Part shown: positions 1 to 8,134 of the stretch, in pieces
How the letters are laid out: each line of letters begins with the position of its first letter
Numbering within the stretch: position 1 is the first letter of the stretch
Notes under the pieces: generated by a model
Told to the model about the DNA's origin: nothing
Seen by the model: only the letters and a program-made list of their open reading frames with translations
The model's database searches: none
Program-made: the position numbers and the translations under genes
Assembly: GCA_963702525.1 (NCBI GenBank)
Contig: CAVPCY010000024.1
Location: 1-39,704, forward strand
DNA from: CAVPCY01 sp963702525
Lineage (GTDB): Bacteria; Actinomycetota; Coriobacteriia; Anaerosomatales; PHET01
Direction of reading: 5' to 3'
DNA: 39,704 bases

Positions 1-50
1 CCGCTCGCGGATTCGATTGCGACTCGACGCGCCGAGGGTGGAACAATCTC

Positions 51-70
51 TGTGTACGCGGGTGTACACA
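51..70. promoter_or_regulatory. Operator-like inverted repeat upstream of the first gene
   Basis: Seven-base perfect arms TGTGTAC (51-57) and GTACACA (64-70) are separated by six bases (gcgggt). The right half also holds the 8-bp palindrome GTGTACAC (62-69). The site lies about 35 bases before the start codon at 106, just upstream of the Shine-Dalgarno, which is where a repressor or activator dimer could sit. The symmetry is seen directly; a regulatory role is inferred and no regulator is identified. Confidence 0.4.
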
Positions 71-105
71 CCGTGCATCCGGTGCAGTATTGGAGGTGAG
101 GCGTC

Positions 106-480
106 ATGGCCTCGACTCATACTGCAGGGGGAACTGGCTTGGGTGATTCGGCTCGGCAGGGCTTCAACACGAAGTTGCCCGTGACGACGCTCGGCAAGTG
201 GTCGATGTGGATCGCGGTGGCGTTCATCGTGATGTTCGCGATCAACACGGTGTTCGTGGGAGCCCTCGGGACGAGTACGGACCCGGGCTGGCAGGTGTTC
301 AGCTCCACGTATCTGCCGTACTACGGGATCGGGATGCTCGCCGTGGGCTTCGCCGCGGGAGTGGTCGGACTCGTGGCTATCCTGAAGCAGAGGGAGCGCT
401 CGCTTGTCACACTGCTCACGATTGTTCCGGCGCTGTTCGTCGTGGTGTTCCTGCTCGGGGAGTTCCTGGTACCGCACTAG
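106..480 (+). CDS. Small integral membrane protein, unknown function
   Basis: The 124-residue product has a polar N-terminus of about 30 residues (Gly/Ser/Thr-rich) and three hydrophobic segments: about 36-54 (WIAVAFIVMFAINTVFVGAL), 74-93 and 100-121. A short charged loop (KQRER) separates the last two. I recognise no catalytic motif or family. The start is well supported by GGAGGTGAG at 92-100, five bases before the ATG. An operator-like inverted repeat lies upstream. It is followed after 67 bases by the parvulin gene, which has its own ribosome site. It is probably a cytoplasmic-membrane protein; function unknown. Confidence 0.75.
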   Translation: MASTHTAGGTGLGDSARQGFNTKLPVTTLGKWSMWIAVAFIVMFAINTVFVGALGTSTDPGWQVFSSTYLPYYGIGMLAVGFAAGVVGLVAILKQRERSLVTLLTIVPALFVVVFLLGEFLVPH

Positions 481-547
481 GCGCGACAGAGACGGTGGTC
501 TGGCCGCTATCCTTGGTGGGTTCCGATGCCGATCAAGGAGCGACCAC

Positions 548-826
548 ATGACTACCGCATGCGCACGTCACATTCTGGTTCCCACCGAGGAGCAGGCCAA
601 CGATCTCAAGCGCCAGCTCGATGAGGGCGCGGACTTCGGCGAACTCGCCCAGCAGTTCTCGACGTGTCCCTCCGGCCGCAATGGCGGCGACTTGGGTGAG
701 TTCTCGCCGGGGCAGATGGTGCGCGAGTTCAACGACGTGTGCTTCAGCGAGGCCGTAGGCGAGGTCCACGGGCCCGTGAAGACGCAGTTCGGCTACCACC
801 TGATCCAGGTGACCAAGCGCACCTAA
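548..826 (+). CDS. Parvulin-type peptidyl-prolyl isomerase, cytoplasmic single-domain
   Basis: The 92-residue protein is essentially a lone parvulin (PpiC/rotamase) domain. It has the family's ARHILV opening strand, the GADFGELAQQFS helix, the CPSGRNGGDLGEF loop and the C-terminal FGYHLIQV strand. Such domains catalyse cis-trans isomerisation of prolyl bonds. There is no signal peptide or membrane anchor, so it resembles cytoplasmic PpiC rather than extracytoplasmic PrsA or SurA. AAGGAG at 535-540 sits seven bases before the ATG at 548; the frame stays open upstream, but that extension lacks a ribosome site and looks non-coding. Neighbours give no clear partner. Confidence 0.92.
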   Translation: MTTACARHILVPTEEQANDLKRQLDEGADFGELAQQFSTCPSGRNGGDLGEFSPGQMVREFNDVCFSEAVGEVHGPVKTQFGYHLIQVTKRT

Positions 827-864
827 CGGTTGTCGGCCGTGCGGCGACGAAGGGTACGGACTCC

Positions 865-885
865 GGCGCGGTTTCAGTTCGCGCC
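865..885 (+). terminator. Weak hairpin between parvulin and lipoprotein genes
   Basis: GGCGCG (865-870) and CGCGCC (880-885) form a 6-bp G+C stem with a 9-base loop (gtttcagtt) in the 113-base gap after the parvulin stop. No T-run follows, so termination is only a possibility. Confidence 0.25.
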
Positions 886-939
886 CTGTCGGGCCGATAC
901 CACGACCATCTCGGCGGGTCCGATCGCTCGGGGGCCTCG

Positions 940-1575
940 ATGGCGGGGGAAGGACGACTCATCACGCGCGCGACGTGGGCCGCCAGGCTATGTGGGCTGG
1001 CGACTGCGGCGTGCCTCGCGGCAACGACAGCCATGCTCACTGGCTGTCTTGTAGTTCAGCGCGCGCCCGACGGTTCGCTCTCCCTCACGACCGGGACACC
1101 CGAGCAGATCGCCAAGCGCGAGCAGGCCAAGGCCGACGTGCCCGCCGACGCCAAGGACGCCGTGCTCCACCCCGACGAATCCACCCCCGCCGAGGTCGGC
1201 ACTCAGTTCACGACAGGTTCGTGGCAGGTCTCGGTGACCTCGGTAAGACCGCACTCGAAGATGTCCGACGGCGCGAAGCCGCGCAAGGGCAATATGCTCA
1301 TCTACGTCAACGTCAAGGTGAAGAACGTGGGCGCGGTCACCGACCTCACCGTGCGGCCCCGGCAGTTCTGGCTCACCGACTCGCAGAACAAGCGCGTCAA
1401 GCCGTTCGCGACCGATTTTGCGGCGTTCAACGCCCAGCAGGTCCGCCCCGTCCCCATCGGGATGGGCGCCCACATCACCTTCGTCTACGAGATCCCCAAA
1501 GGATCGGAGGGCTACGACTTCCACTTCCGGAAGCGCAAGACCTCGCCCACGATCTACAACTGGCAGGTGTGGTAG
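940..1575 (+). CDS. Secreted lipoprotein with DUF4352-like domain
   Basis: The 211-residue product has a positively charged n-region, a hydrophobic stretch and a lipobox ending LTGC near residue 38, so it is predicted to be lipidated and anchored outside the membrane. Residues about 85-211 form one beta-rich domain (VGTQFTTGSWQVSV, MLIYVNVKVKNVG, ending YNWQVW). This resembles the DUF4352/Telomeric-repeat-like immunoglobulin fold common in Gram-positive lipoproteins. The linker is Lys/Ala/Asp-rich. The start at ATG 940 was chosen because it gives a normal signal peptide; no good Shine-Dalgarno is visible. Ligand and role are unknown. Confidence 0.8.
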   Translation: MAGEGRLITRATWAARLCGLATAACLAATTAMLTGCLVVQRAPDGSLSLTTGTPEQIAKREQAKADVPADAKDAVLHPDESTPAEVGTQFTTGSWQVSVTSVRPHSKMSDGAKPRKGNMLIYVNVKVKNVGAVTDLTVRPRQFWLTDSQNKRVKPFATDFAAFNAQQVRPVPIGMGAHITFVYEIPKGSEGYDFHFRKRKTSPTIYNWQVW

Positions 1576-1614
1576 CGAGAGAAGTTGGGTCCCCGCTGTC
1601 AAGCCGTGAAGGCC

Positions 1615-1624
1615 ATCGGCCGAT
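1615..1624. promoter_or_regulatory. Perfect 10-bp palindrome ahead of the HD-GYP gene
   Basis: ATCGGCCGAT is its own reverse complement and lies 44 bases before the GTG at 1669, within a 93-base gap. It could be an operator half-site cluster or a short RNA hairpin with the preceding GGCC. The adjacent GATAAACCACAGG is faintly like part of a c-di-GMP-I riboswitch, but the rest of that consensus is absent. Role inferred only. Confidence 0.2.
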
Positions 1625-1668
1625 AAACCACAGGTCGATATAGGTGATTCCGTCACGATTGGCCGCAA

Positions 1669-4097
1669 GTGGACTACCTGCGCTTGACCAGTCTGATCGT
1701 TGTCTGCATCGCGAGCATTGTGCTCGCGCTCTCCGTCTATCTGCGGAACCGCAACAACCCTTCACACAGAGCGTTCGCCGCAGCGGTGTTCTCGGTGGTG
1801 CTGTGGCTGCTGCTCTCCTACGCCGCCGAGCAGCCCGAGTTCGCGCTCGTGGCGCTTTCGCTGTCGCGTCTCGCGCTCGCTACTGCGATCAGTGCAAGCG
1901 GCTTCCTGCTCAACTTCGCACTCACGTTCCCGACCGCCGAGATGCAACGGCGGATGAGCTGGCGATTGTTCCTGGCGAGCTACTTCGTCTTCGCGTTTCT
2001 GACCGCGTTCACGCCTCTGGTGATCAGCGGCGTGGTTACGCTCGACTCGCAGACGGCGTTCTCCCCGGGCGCTTCTACACTATCGTGGCCGCGTGGGTCG
2101 TCGCCGGCGTGCTCATGCCACTCGCCGTACTGGTGCTCAAGTTCAGAAGCAGTACCGGCCGTGCTCGAGCCCAGATCGCCTACGTACTGCTTGGCGTGAC
2201 GCTCTTCTCGGTGGTGTCGCTCGTCGCCAGCGCGCTTGCGCCGCTGATCCCAGGTGCGAACGTGCTCGCTTCGGCCGAGATCTTCTCAGTGCTCGTACTC
2301 GTGTCGTTCACCGCGTACGCGATGGTGAAGCACCGCTTCATGGACGTGCGCCTCGTGGTGCTTCGCGGCGCGGTCTACGTGGGCCTGATCATGGCGCTCG
2401 GCATATTCCTGGCGTCGGTGGCGACACTGGCTCGCGCACAGCTGACGCAGGTGCTCAGCGTCGATCCCGAGGTGTTGTTCGCTGTGACGACAGTGCTTGC
2501 CGTGCTGGGCTTCGCACCGATGGCCCGCGGGTTGGAGCGACTCACCGACCGCTACTTCTACCGCAGGACCTACGATCCGCAGAAGCTGCTGAGCAAGCTC
2601 GGCTCGCAGATGTCAGCTACGCTCGATGTGCGCGATCTCGCGCTGATCCTGTCCGAGGAGCTCCGCGAGGAGATGCGCCTGACGTTCTCGGCGGTCGTGC
2701 TCAACCACGCTGCGACGCTCGAGGGACTGGGCGCGGGCGTCACGCTTCCGTCCGATGCGCTCGAGCCGTTGATGAAGATGAGTGGGTCGGGCGAGATGCT
2801 GTTCGCCGACGACCTTGAGACCGACCCGGAAGCCGCCGCACGCCTCGCCGAGAACCAGGTCCGAGTACTCGCTCCGCTTTCCAGCGGCGGCTCGGTGCTG
2901 GGTGCTCTCGTCTTGGGCGACAAGCTCTCTGGCGAGATGTTCACGTCCGACGATGCGACATTCCTCGAGATCCTGTGCGGCGAGGCGGCGGTGTGCGTGC
3001 GCAACGCGCTGCTCTTCGACGACCGGAACCAGCGAGTACGCGAGCTCTCCGCTCTCAACACCCTGTCGTGGGCGCTTGGGCGCGATACGCAGTTCGACGC
3101 GGTGTTGGAGCGTGCGCTGAATCAGGTCATGCAGGTCACCGACGGCGAGGCCGGCTCCATCATGCTGGTCGAGCCCGATGGCCGCACCCTCAGAATCGGA
3201 ACGGCACGAGGTCTGCCGAGCGAGATCGTGCAGTCGACCTGCGTCCAGATGGGAGAGGGCATCGCCGGCTGGGTCGCGAAACACCGCAAGCCGCTCATCC
3301 TGGTCGACGCACAGCCCGACAACGGGTTCGAAGCTGAGCTGGCGAGCCAGGGCATTCGCTCGGCGCTGAGCGTGCCGCTCGTCAGCAAGGGCGACATCAT
3401 CGGCGTGCTCAACGTGAGCAAGACCAAGTCACCCGAAGCCTTCACGAAGCAGAACCTCAAGGTGGTTGCCTCATTCGCGGGGCAGCTTGCTGTCGCGATC
3501 GAGAACGCACGGCTCTACGTCGACTTGGAGAACACGTTCCTGGGCACGATCGGAGCGCTCGCCGCCGCCGTCGATGCGAAGGACCCCTACACCTACGGTC
3601 ACTCGAGCGAGGTCACCGAGCACACGATCGCGATCGCCCACAGGATGGGACTCAGTGCAGAGGAGATCGAGAAGCTGCGCATCGGGGCACTGCTGCACGA
3701 CATCGGCAAGATCGGGATCGACGGCGCCATCCTCAACAAGCCGGGACGGCTCACCGACGAGGAGTTCGAGATCATCAAGGGCCATCCCGATATCGCGGCC
3801 AACATCCTGAGCTCGCTCGAGTTCCTGACGGAGGTCGTTCCGCTGGTGCGCCACCACCACGAGCACTACGCCGGCGGCGGGTACCCATTGGGTATCGCTG
3901 GCGAGGAGATCCCGCTGGGAGCGCGCATCATCGCCGTCGCCGATGCGTTCAACGCGATGACCTCGAATCGCCCGTACCGCTCCTCACTACCGCATGACGT
4001 GGCCATACGAGAACTCATGAAGCACTCCGGCACGCAGTTCGACCCCGAGGTCGTTCGAGCGTTTCTGCGCGTAGCTGAAGTCGCAGCCTCGGCGTAG
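1669..4097 (+). CDS. 7TM-GAF-GAF-HD-GYP signalling protein (probable c-di-GMP phosphodiesterase), one frameshift
   Basis: Reconstructed, this is a protein of about 809 residues. It opens with an N-terminal membrane region of about seven helices, resembling the HisKA_7TM sensor region. Two GAF domains follow (roughly nucleotides 2600-3020 and 3060-3510), and an HD-GYP domain lies at 3540-4060. The HD-GYP part keeps its key elements: LLHDIGKIGIDG, RHHHEHYAGGGYP and VADAFNAMTSNRPYR, so hydrolysis of cyclic di-GMP is expected from family knowledge. The frame changes near 2068-2080 (ccccgggcgc), consistent with one missing base, within a transmembrane segment. GTG 1669 is the only start downstream of an in-frame stop; its ribosome site is poor. 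The GAF ligands cannot be told from sequence. A hairpin follows the stop. Confidence 0.9.
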
Positions 4098-4133
4098 CAC
4101 TGGTGCCGATCCGCTGGATTCGGCCCCCCCTTC

Positions 4134-4163
4134 ACGAAGGCGTCGTCCCCGCGGCGCCTTCGT
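4134..4163 (+). terminator. Hairpin after the HD-GYP gene
   Basis: ACGAAGGCG (4134-4142) pairs perfectly with CGCCTTCGT (4155-4163) across a 12-base loop, 37 bases after the HD-GYP stop. No T-run follows, as is common in high-G+C actinobacteria. It is a probable intrinsic terminator. Confidence 0.5.
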
Positions 4164-4217
4164 GTGCTGTGCGGGTACGTACTCTGCGCACAGCGCACTT
4201 CGACGGGGAGGCCACAT

Positions 4218-4832
4218 ATGTCCGATGAGAGCCGCTACACCATCGACGACGCACCGGAGCCGCCCGCTCCTGAGGATGCGTCAGCACCCGACGTGTCTGC
4301 AGAACCCGCCGCGGAGGCCGCGGGTGGCGCTTCTCCGGAGTCGCCTGAGGAGACCGCCCGGGAGGCGACCGGGGTGAAAGACGCGTGGCGCGACGTACTC
4401 ACCCAACTCGATACGCTCGGTGATTCGATGAGCCGCTGGGCCAAGGCCGCCGTCAACGACCCCGAGAATCGTCGGCATGCGGCCGAGATCCGCTCGAAGA
4501 TCGACGCGATGAGCGCCAAGGTCACTTCGACCGTGGACGAGGCGACGCACACAGAGGTCGGGCGCAGCGTCGCTGAGGCTGCCGACAAGACCGGCAGAGC
4601 GATCGCGGATGCCGGCGGCAAGGTGGCGCAGGAGACCGCTCCGGCCGTCGCATCGGCGCTCACGTCGCTCGCCGAGTTTCTCGGCAAGGCGGCCGAGCGG
4701 GTCGGCCAGACAGTCGAGGAGAAGGCCGCCGCGACCGCCGAGCCGGCCGGCGATGAGCCCGCCGCAACGGAAGCGGCGCGCGTCGAGCCGGATGCTGAGC
4801 GGGCTGGTGACGTGCAGGACGGCGGGGCGTAG
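4218..4832 (+). CDS. Ala/Glu-rich helical protein of unknown function
   Basis: The 204-residue soluble protein has a Pro/Glu/Ala-rich, probably disordered N-terminus (about 1-50). A long helical body follows (about 55-170), where repeated motifs such as MSAKVTSTVDEATHTEVG and AEAADKTGRAIADAGGKVA give an amphipathic, apolipoprotein- or LEA-like pattern. The tail is acidic and Ala-rich. No enzyme motif is present. GGGAG at 4206-4210 precedes the ATG by seven bases. The NifX-like frame begins two bases after its stop, so the two may be cotranscribed. Unusual composition, but base use matches its neighbours. It may be an envelope-stress or protein-association helix bundle; this is a guess. Confidence 0.7.
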   Translation: MSDESRYTIDDAPEPPAPEDASAPDVSAEPAAEAAGGASPESPEETAREATGVKDAWRDVLTQLDTLGDSMSRWAKAAVNDPENRRHAAEIRSKIDAMSAKVTSTVDEATHTEVGRSVAEAADKTGRAIADAGGKVAQETAPAVASALTSLAEFLGKAAERVGQTVEEKAAATAEPAGDEPAATEAARVEPDAERAGDVQDGGA

Positions 4833-4834
4833 AC

Positions 4835-5359
4835 GTGTGCGACAACAGCCGGGAGTGCGCCGCGGCCAGAGTCCAGGGGTTCCCGGGCGCTACTGACAGA
4901 CGGCCACTCGAGGACACGCCCAACGCCGAGGCCGAGGGTCCCGCACCCGCCTCGGTCAGGCCGGGTTGGTCCGGTCCGGGCTTCGTGCGGCTCGCAGCGG
5001 TTCCGTGCGAAGCGGGAAAGGACCTCGAAGTCGAGCGGTCGGCTCACTTCGGGCGCTCGCCGGCGTTCGCGGTTGCGCGTCTCGAGGGCCACAGCGTCGA
5101 AGCGTGGTGGATCGTTGCGAACCCGGTCGCCGGGGCGAGCGGGCACGGAGCCGTCGCGACGATGCTGCTCGACGAAGGTGTGACCGATGTGATCACGGCC
5201 GGCATCGGAGCGGGAATGTACCAGCGCCTTGCGGCCGAAGGTGTGCGCGTGTGGCGCGAGCAAGACGAAGCGACGGCGCGCGGGGCGCTCCAGGCGTTCA
5301 TCGAGGGCCGAGCGGTTCCCATCGCCGAGCGTGATCTGCGCGAAGGCCACGGTGCCTAG
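4835..5359 (+). CDS. NifX/NifB-C-like (dinitrogenase FeMo-cofactor family) protein
   Basis: The C-terminal ~120 residues match the small NifX/MTH1175 fold: a first strand (VRLAAVP), the conserved AHFGRSPAFAVARLEG segment, and the glycine-rich VTDVITAGIGAGMYQRLAAEG helix entry. Such proteins bind iron-sulphur or molybdenum-type clusters, but many are in organisms without nitrogenase, and no nif gene is nearby. Read from GTG 4835 it is 174 residues, with about 50 extra low-complexity N-terminal residues. An in-frame GTG at 4985 would give about 124 residues, the usual family length, and starts exactly at the domain, so it may be the true start; neither has a good ribosome site. Function in this organism is unknown. 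Confidence 0.75.
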   Translation: MCDNSRECAAARVQGFPGATDRRPLEDTPNAEAEGPAPASVRPGWSGPGFVRLAAVPCEAGKDLEVERSAHFGRSPAFAVARLEGHSVEAWWIVANPVAGASGHGAVATMLLDEGVTDVITAGIGAGMYQRLAAEGVRVWREQDEATARGALQAFIEGRAVPIAERDLREGHGA

Positions 5360-5391
5360 GTCGAGCCGCAGGGGCGATCGGTGGTGAGCGC

Positions 5392-5973
5392 TCAGTCGAG
5401 CCAGTGCACCTGCCCCGAGGCGAGCTTGTAGGCAGCGCCCACAACGGCGGTCTCGGCACCTGCCGGCTCGATTGCGCCCAGGAACTCCCGGAGGACAGCT
5501 ACGGTGTCGCGGACGTGCTCGTCGACCGCGGTCGCCAGCAGCGCGTCGTCGGCGTCGGCGGGTGCCTGCGTCGGGTCGATCTCGTCGATCCGGATGTGCT
5601 TGATGATCGGCGCGAGCCACTCGGGCGCATCGCCCGCAAGCGCTGCCGAGACCGCCCCACAGTCCTCGTGGCCCAGCACCACCACGGTGCGTGCGCCGAG
5701 CCTCTCGACGGCGAAACGGATCGACGCGAGGCTCGCCTGGGCCATGACGTGTCCCGCTGTGCGGACCACGAAGAGCTCACCCGGCCCGGCGTCGAAGACC
5801 GCTTCGACGGGGACGCGCGAGTCAGAGCACCCTACGATGACTGCCCACGGCTGCTGTCCGCCGAGGGATCGCTCGCGCTCGTCAGCGGAGTACCTGGTCT
5901 GCGGTTCGCCTCGGGTGAATCGGTCGTTGCCGTCACGAAGGCGAGTCAGTGCCGTGTCGGTGTCGTAGGACAT
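5392..5973 (-). CDS. Beta-class carbonic anhydrase
   Basis: The 193-residue enzyme interconverts CO2 and bicarbonate in the cytoplasm. It has the beta-class zinc motifs CSDSRVP (about residues 49-55) and GHEDCGAV (about 100-107), giving Cys-Asp-Arg plus His and Cys ligands. Further conserved segments are FVVRTAGHV and the N-terminal RLRDGNDRF. Length is normal for small bacterial forms. GGGAG lies seven bases before the ATG on the minus strand. It converges with the NifX-like gene across a 32-base gap and has no obvious operon partner. It could serve carboxylation reactions, for instance purine or fatty-acid synthesis. Confidence 0.96.
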   Translation of the reverse strand: MSYDTDTALTRLRDGNDRFTRGEPQTRYSADERERSLGGQQPWAVIVGCSDSRVPVEAVFDAGPGELFVVRTAGHVMAQASLASIRFAVERLGARTVVVLGHEDCGAVSAALAGDAPEWLAPIIKHIRIDEIDPTQAPADADDALLATAVDEHVRDTVAVLREFLGAIEPAGAETAVVGAAYKLASGQVHWLD

Positions 5974-6027
5974 GCGGGCTCCCGGCTGTCGTGTGGCGTG
6001 AGTGTACCCGTGCCCCGCCTGTGGCGA

Positions 6028-7113
6028 CTAGCCGGACTTGGGTTGTGGCCTCGGCGCGAGACCGACGAGCCATGCCGTGAACCGGAAGCGGCCAAGCTGG
6101 TCGCTGATGAGCAGACTGAGCACGCTTGCTCCTGCCCAGACGAGCAGCGGGAACCACACACGCAGCCACGGCGAGCCGGTGGTGGCAGGGCCCGCCGCCG
6201 TGAACACCGCAAGCAGGATCAGCGGGTGCACGAAGTAGACGCCGAATGACAGCGAGCCCAAGTGCGTGACGGTTCGGGCCTCCGGGGCGTAGTGCGGCTC
6301 CAACTCGATCGCACCGAGCGCGAACCCGATCACGGTGAGAGCCATCGCGCCTGGGAAGAGCAGCCGGTGCAACTCCAGCGGCCACGAGGGCGTTCCGGAC
6401 GCGCTCAGGTACGCCAGCGCGGCGAGCCCGGTTGCCAGCATCGCAGGCCACCAACGGCCGACTCGCGGTCCGATCGTGTCCAGCCGCAGTGCGAACCACG
6501 CGCCGAGCGCCATGTGCGGCAGGTGCGACAGCACGTGGATCCCATACTGGCCGAGTAGGGGGTTCACGCCGGCGAGCGCATGAGTGATCGCCGGGCCGGC
6601 CACGATGCGCAAAGCGTACGCGGCCAGCACCGTGAGTTCGGGAGAACGCTTGAGCGCCCCGGCAGCGAGCGGGGTGAGCGCGTAGAACGTCAGCAGCATC
6701 GGGATGAAGTAGAGGTGGTACCAGATGTGCCCAGATGCCACGAGTCCGGGAACCTGCGCCAGTGCCGAAGCGCGGTCTTCGGCACGCACAACGTAGAGCG
6801 TCGCGTAGAGCGCGGCCCACGCGAGATACGGGGCGCCGATAGCGACGAAGCGTCGCCCCAAGAACTGGCGGTACGCACCCGGCCCGCTGCGCCACGGGCG
6901 CGCCCACACCAGAGCGCCGGAGATGAAGACGAAGAGGGGCACGGCGTAGTGGAGCACGTCATCAAGGATGCTGACGGGCGCGCGGGCCGTCATCACTCCC
7001 CGGTAGGGCATCAGCGTATGGATTCCGACCACGCTCAAGATGGCGAACAGGCGCAAGGCGTCGTAGGCGACGATGCGACCCCTTGGCGGGGCTGTCTCGG
7101 CGGAGCGGCTCAT
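6028..7113 (-). CDS. Acyltransferase-3 family membrane protein
   Basis: The 361-residue polytopic protein has about ten hydrophobic segments. It opens with the acyltransferase-3 signature (YDALRLFAILSVVGIHTL), where the His in VGIHT corresponds to the family's conserved His. FVFISGALVWARPW and FGVYFVHPLILLAVF are also typical. The family O-acetylates or O-acylates carbohydrates on the outer face of the membrane; the substrate is not predictable. Its ATG overlaps the stop of the upstream gene as ATGA (7110-7113), and it has no ribosome site of its own, so translational coupling is likely. The stop lies 54 bases before the carbonic anhydrase start. Confidence 0.88.
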   Translation of the reverse strand: MSRSAETAPPRGRIVAYDALRLFAILSVVGIHTLMPYRGVMTARAPVSILDDVLHYAVPLFVFISGALVWARPWRSGPGAYRQFLGRRFVAIGAPYLAWAALYATLYVVRAEDRASALAQVPGLVASGHIWYHLYFIPMLLTFYALTPLAAGALKRSPELTVLAAYALRIVAGPAITHALAGVNPLLGQYGIHVLSHLPHMALGAWFALRLDTIGPRVGRWWPAMLATGLAALAYLSASGTPSWPLELHRLLFPGAMALTVIGFALGAIELEPHYAPEARTVTHLGSLSFGVYFVHPLILLAVFTAAGPATTGSPWLRVWFPLLVWAGASVLSLLISDQLGRFRFTAWLVGLAPRPQPKSG

Positions 7114-7613
7114 GCGCGGAGTGAGGGCGCTTGGTCCCAGACGGCCTGCGCGATACGCGTAGCGTCGGCTTCACTGAGGTCGGTACCGAATCGCACCGTC
7201 TTGCCGCGGCGCTCGAAGGCGAGGAAGTCGAGCGTGCCGCCGCTGGACGCGACGGGGCGTAGGTTCTCTGCTTCTGCCAGCGGGTATCGGCGGGTCCAAG
7301 CGCGCCCGAGCGCTTCCGCGCGCAGTCTCAACTCCGAGTCATCGACTTCGAGCACTTCTCGGCCGTTTATCAGGAAGGCGAGCGCCGCGGCTGCGAACAG
7401 CTCTCCCGCGAGCCAGCCAGCGAGCCAGACGAGCAGCAGCCACGATGCGGGGTTCGAGATCCCTGCCGTGACGAGCGCGTGGACGGCCGCGATACCCCCG
7501 GCTGTCCAGCCAACGAGCAGTGCAGCGAGCGCTGCGACCAGGCAGCCGGCCCGAGGCGCGCGCATGACGACCCGCAAGCCGTCTGGGGATTGCTCGATGG
7601 TGGGTGTTCCCAT
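7110..7613 (-). CDS. Membrane protein with two helices and a PH-like C-terminal domain
   Basis: The product is 167 residues from ATG 7613. The N-terminus is short and basic and includes VVMRAPRAGC. Two hydrophobic helices lie at about 24-50 and 55-80. A soluble C-terminal domain follows (EVLEVDDSELRLRAEALGR to the end) with alternating beta strands like bacterial PH-type domains. No catalytic motif is seen. A longer open frame exists upstream, but this ATG gives a sensible protein. It is the first gene of a two-gene minus-strand unit with the acyltransferase (ATGA overlap), implying a shared envelope role. A 96-base divergent gap separates it from the gene at 7710. Confidence 0.7.
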   Translation of the reverse strand: MGTPTIEQSPDGLRVVMRAPRAGCLVAALAALLVGWTAGGIAAVHALVTAGISNPASWLLLVWLAGWLAGELFAAAALAFLINGREVLEVDDSELRLRAEALGRAWTRRYPLAEAENLRPVASSGGTLDFLAFERRGKTVRFGTDLSEADATRIAQAVWDQAPSLRA

Positions 7614-7709
7614 GTCTCGAGTATAGGCATCGTTTCGCCGCTCGATGAAGTCCCCACCAGATGCCGAGAGCGACTGGTGTTGCGCCGCCGGCTGCGCTAC
7701 GCTCGACAC

Positions 7710-8081
7710 ATGGGAGCCGACTGTGTTGCAGCGTGGCTCGGCGCGCTCGTTCTCTCGACGCTGAGTTTCGTACCCGCGATCATGGCACCAACGTATCAGG
7801 CCCGAGATGTGGCGGGCCGGGTGGCCCGACTCTCGTTGGCGGTGACCTTGTTCACGGTCCTGTGGACCACCCTCTCGGCACTGCAGCTAGCGCCCCCGCA
7901 AGGGGGCGTTGTCGCATCCGGGCTCTCCTCGCTGTTGGTGGTCCCTGTGGGACTGTCGGTGTGGGGCGTGGGCCTTCTGCTGCGTGCGGTGGCTCGGCGT
8001 TGGCTCGGCTGGCGGGTTCCAAACGGGCTGACACTTGCGCTCGGCGTGTGCTCCGCGGCGCTGGTACTCGTCGTTCGGTGA
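7710..8081 (+). CDS. Four-helix membrane protein of unknown function
   Basis: The 123-residue product consists almost entirely of four hydrophobic segments: about 5-27 (AWLGALVLSTLSFVPAI), 40-58, 65-93 and 103-121. Short basic loops such as RAVARRWLGWR separate them, and the second and third helices are joined by QLAPPQGG. I do not recognise a family. The ATG is probable, but no clear ribosome site is seen upstream, so a leaderless or weakly initiated message is possible. It is divergent from the PH-like gene and 53 bases before the zinc-ribbon gene, which has its own promoter-like element. Confidence 0.6.
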   Translation: MGADCVAAWLGALVLSTLSFVPAIMAPTYQARDVAGRVARLSLAVTLFTVLWTTLSALQLAPPQGGVVASGLSSLLVVPVGLSVWGVGLLLRAVARRWLGWRVPNGLTLALGVCSAALVLVVR

Positions 8082-8087
8082 TGCCGC

Positions 8088-8093
8088 TACACT
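8088..8093 (+). promoter_or_regulatory. Probable -10 element (TACACT) for the zinc-ribbon membrane gene
   Basis: TACACT matches the primary-sigma -10 hexamer at four of six positions and lies about 42 bases before the GTG at 8135. No good -35 is visible at 16-18 bases. A similar element appears ahead of several genes in this window. Confidence 0.35.
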
Positions 8094-8134
8094 AGGCGGC
8101 GAAACCACACGGCCCGAATCCCAGGAGGCGTTCA

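Noticed and set aside
1576..1668. c-di-GMP-I riboswitch in front of the HD-GYP gene
   Set aside because: Only a short GATAAACCAC-like fragment matches; the GGGCAAACC-type elements, tetraloop and tetraloop-receptor expected of that class are absent.
4235..5620. 461-codon open frame on the minus strand across three plus-strand genes
   Set aside because: Its sequence is Arg/Ala/Asp-rich with no motif and mirrors real genes on both strands; typical shadow frame in G+C-rich DNA.
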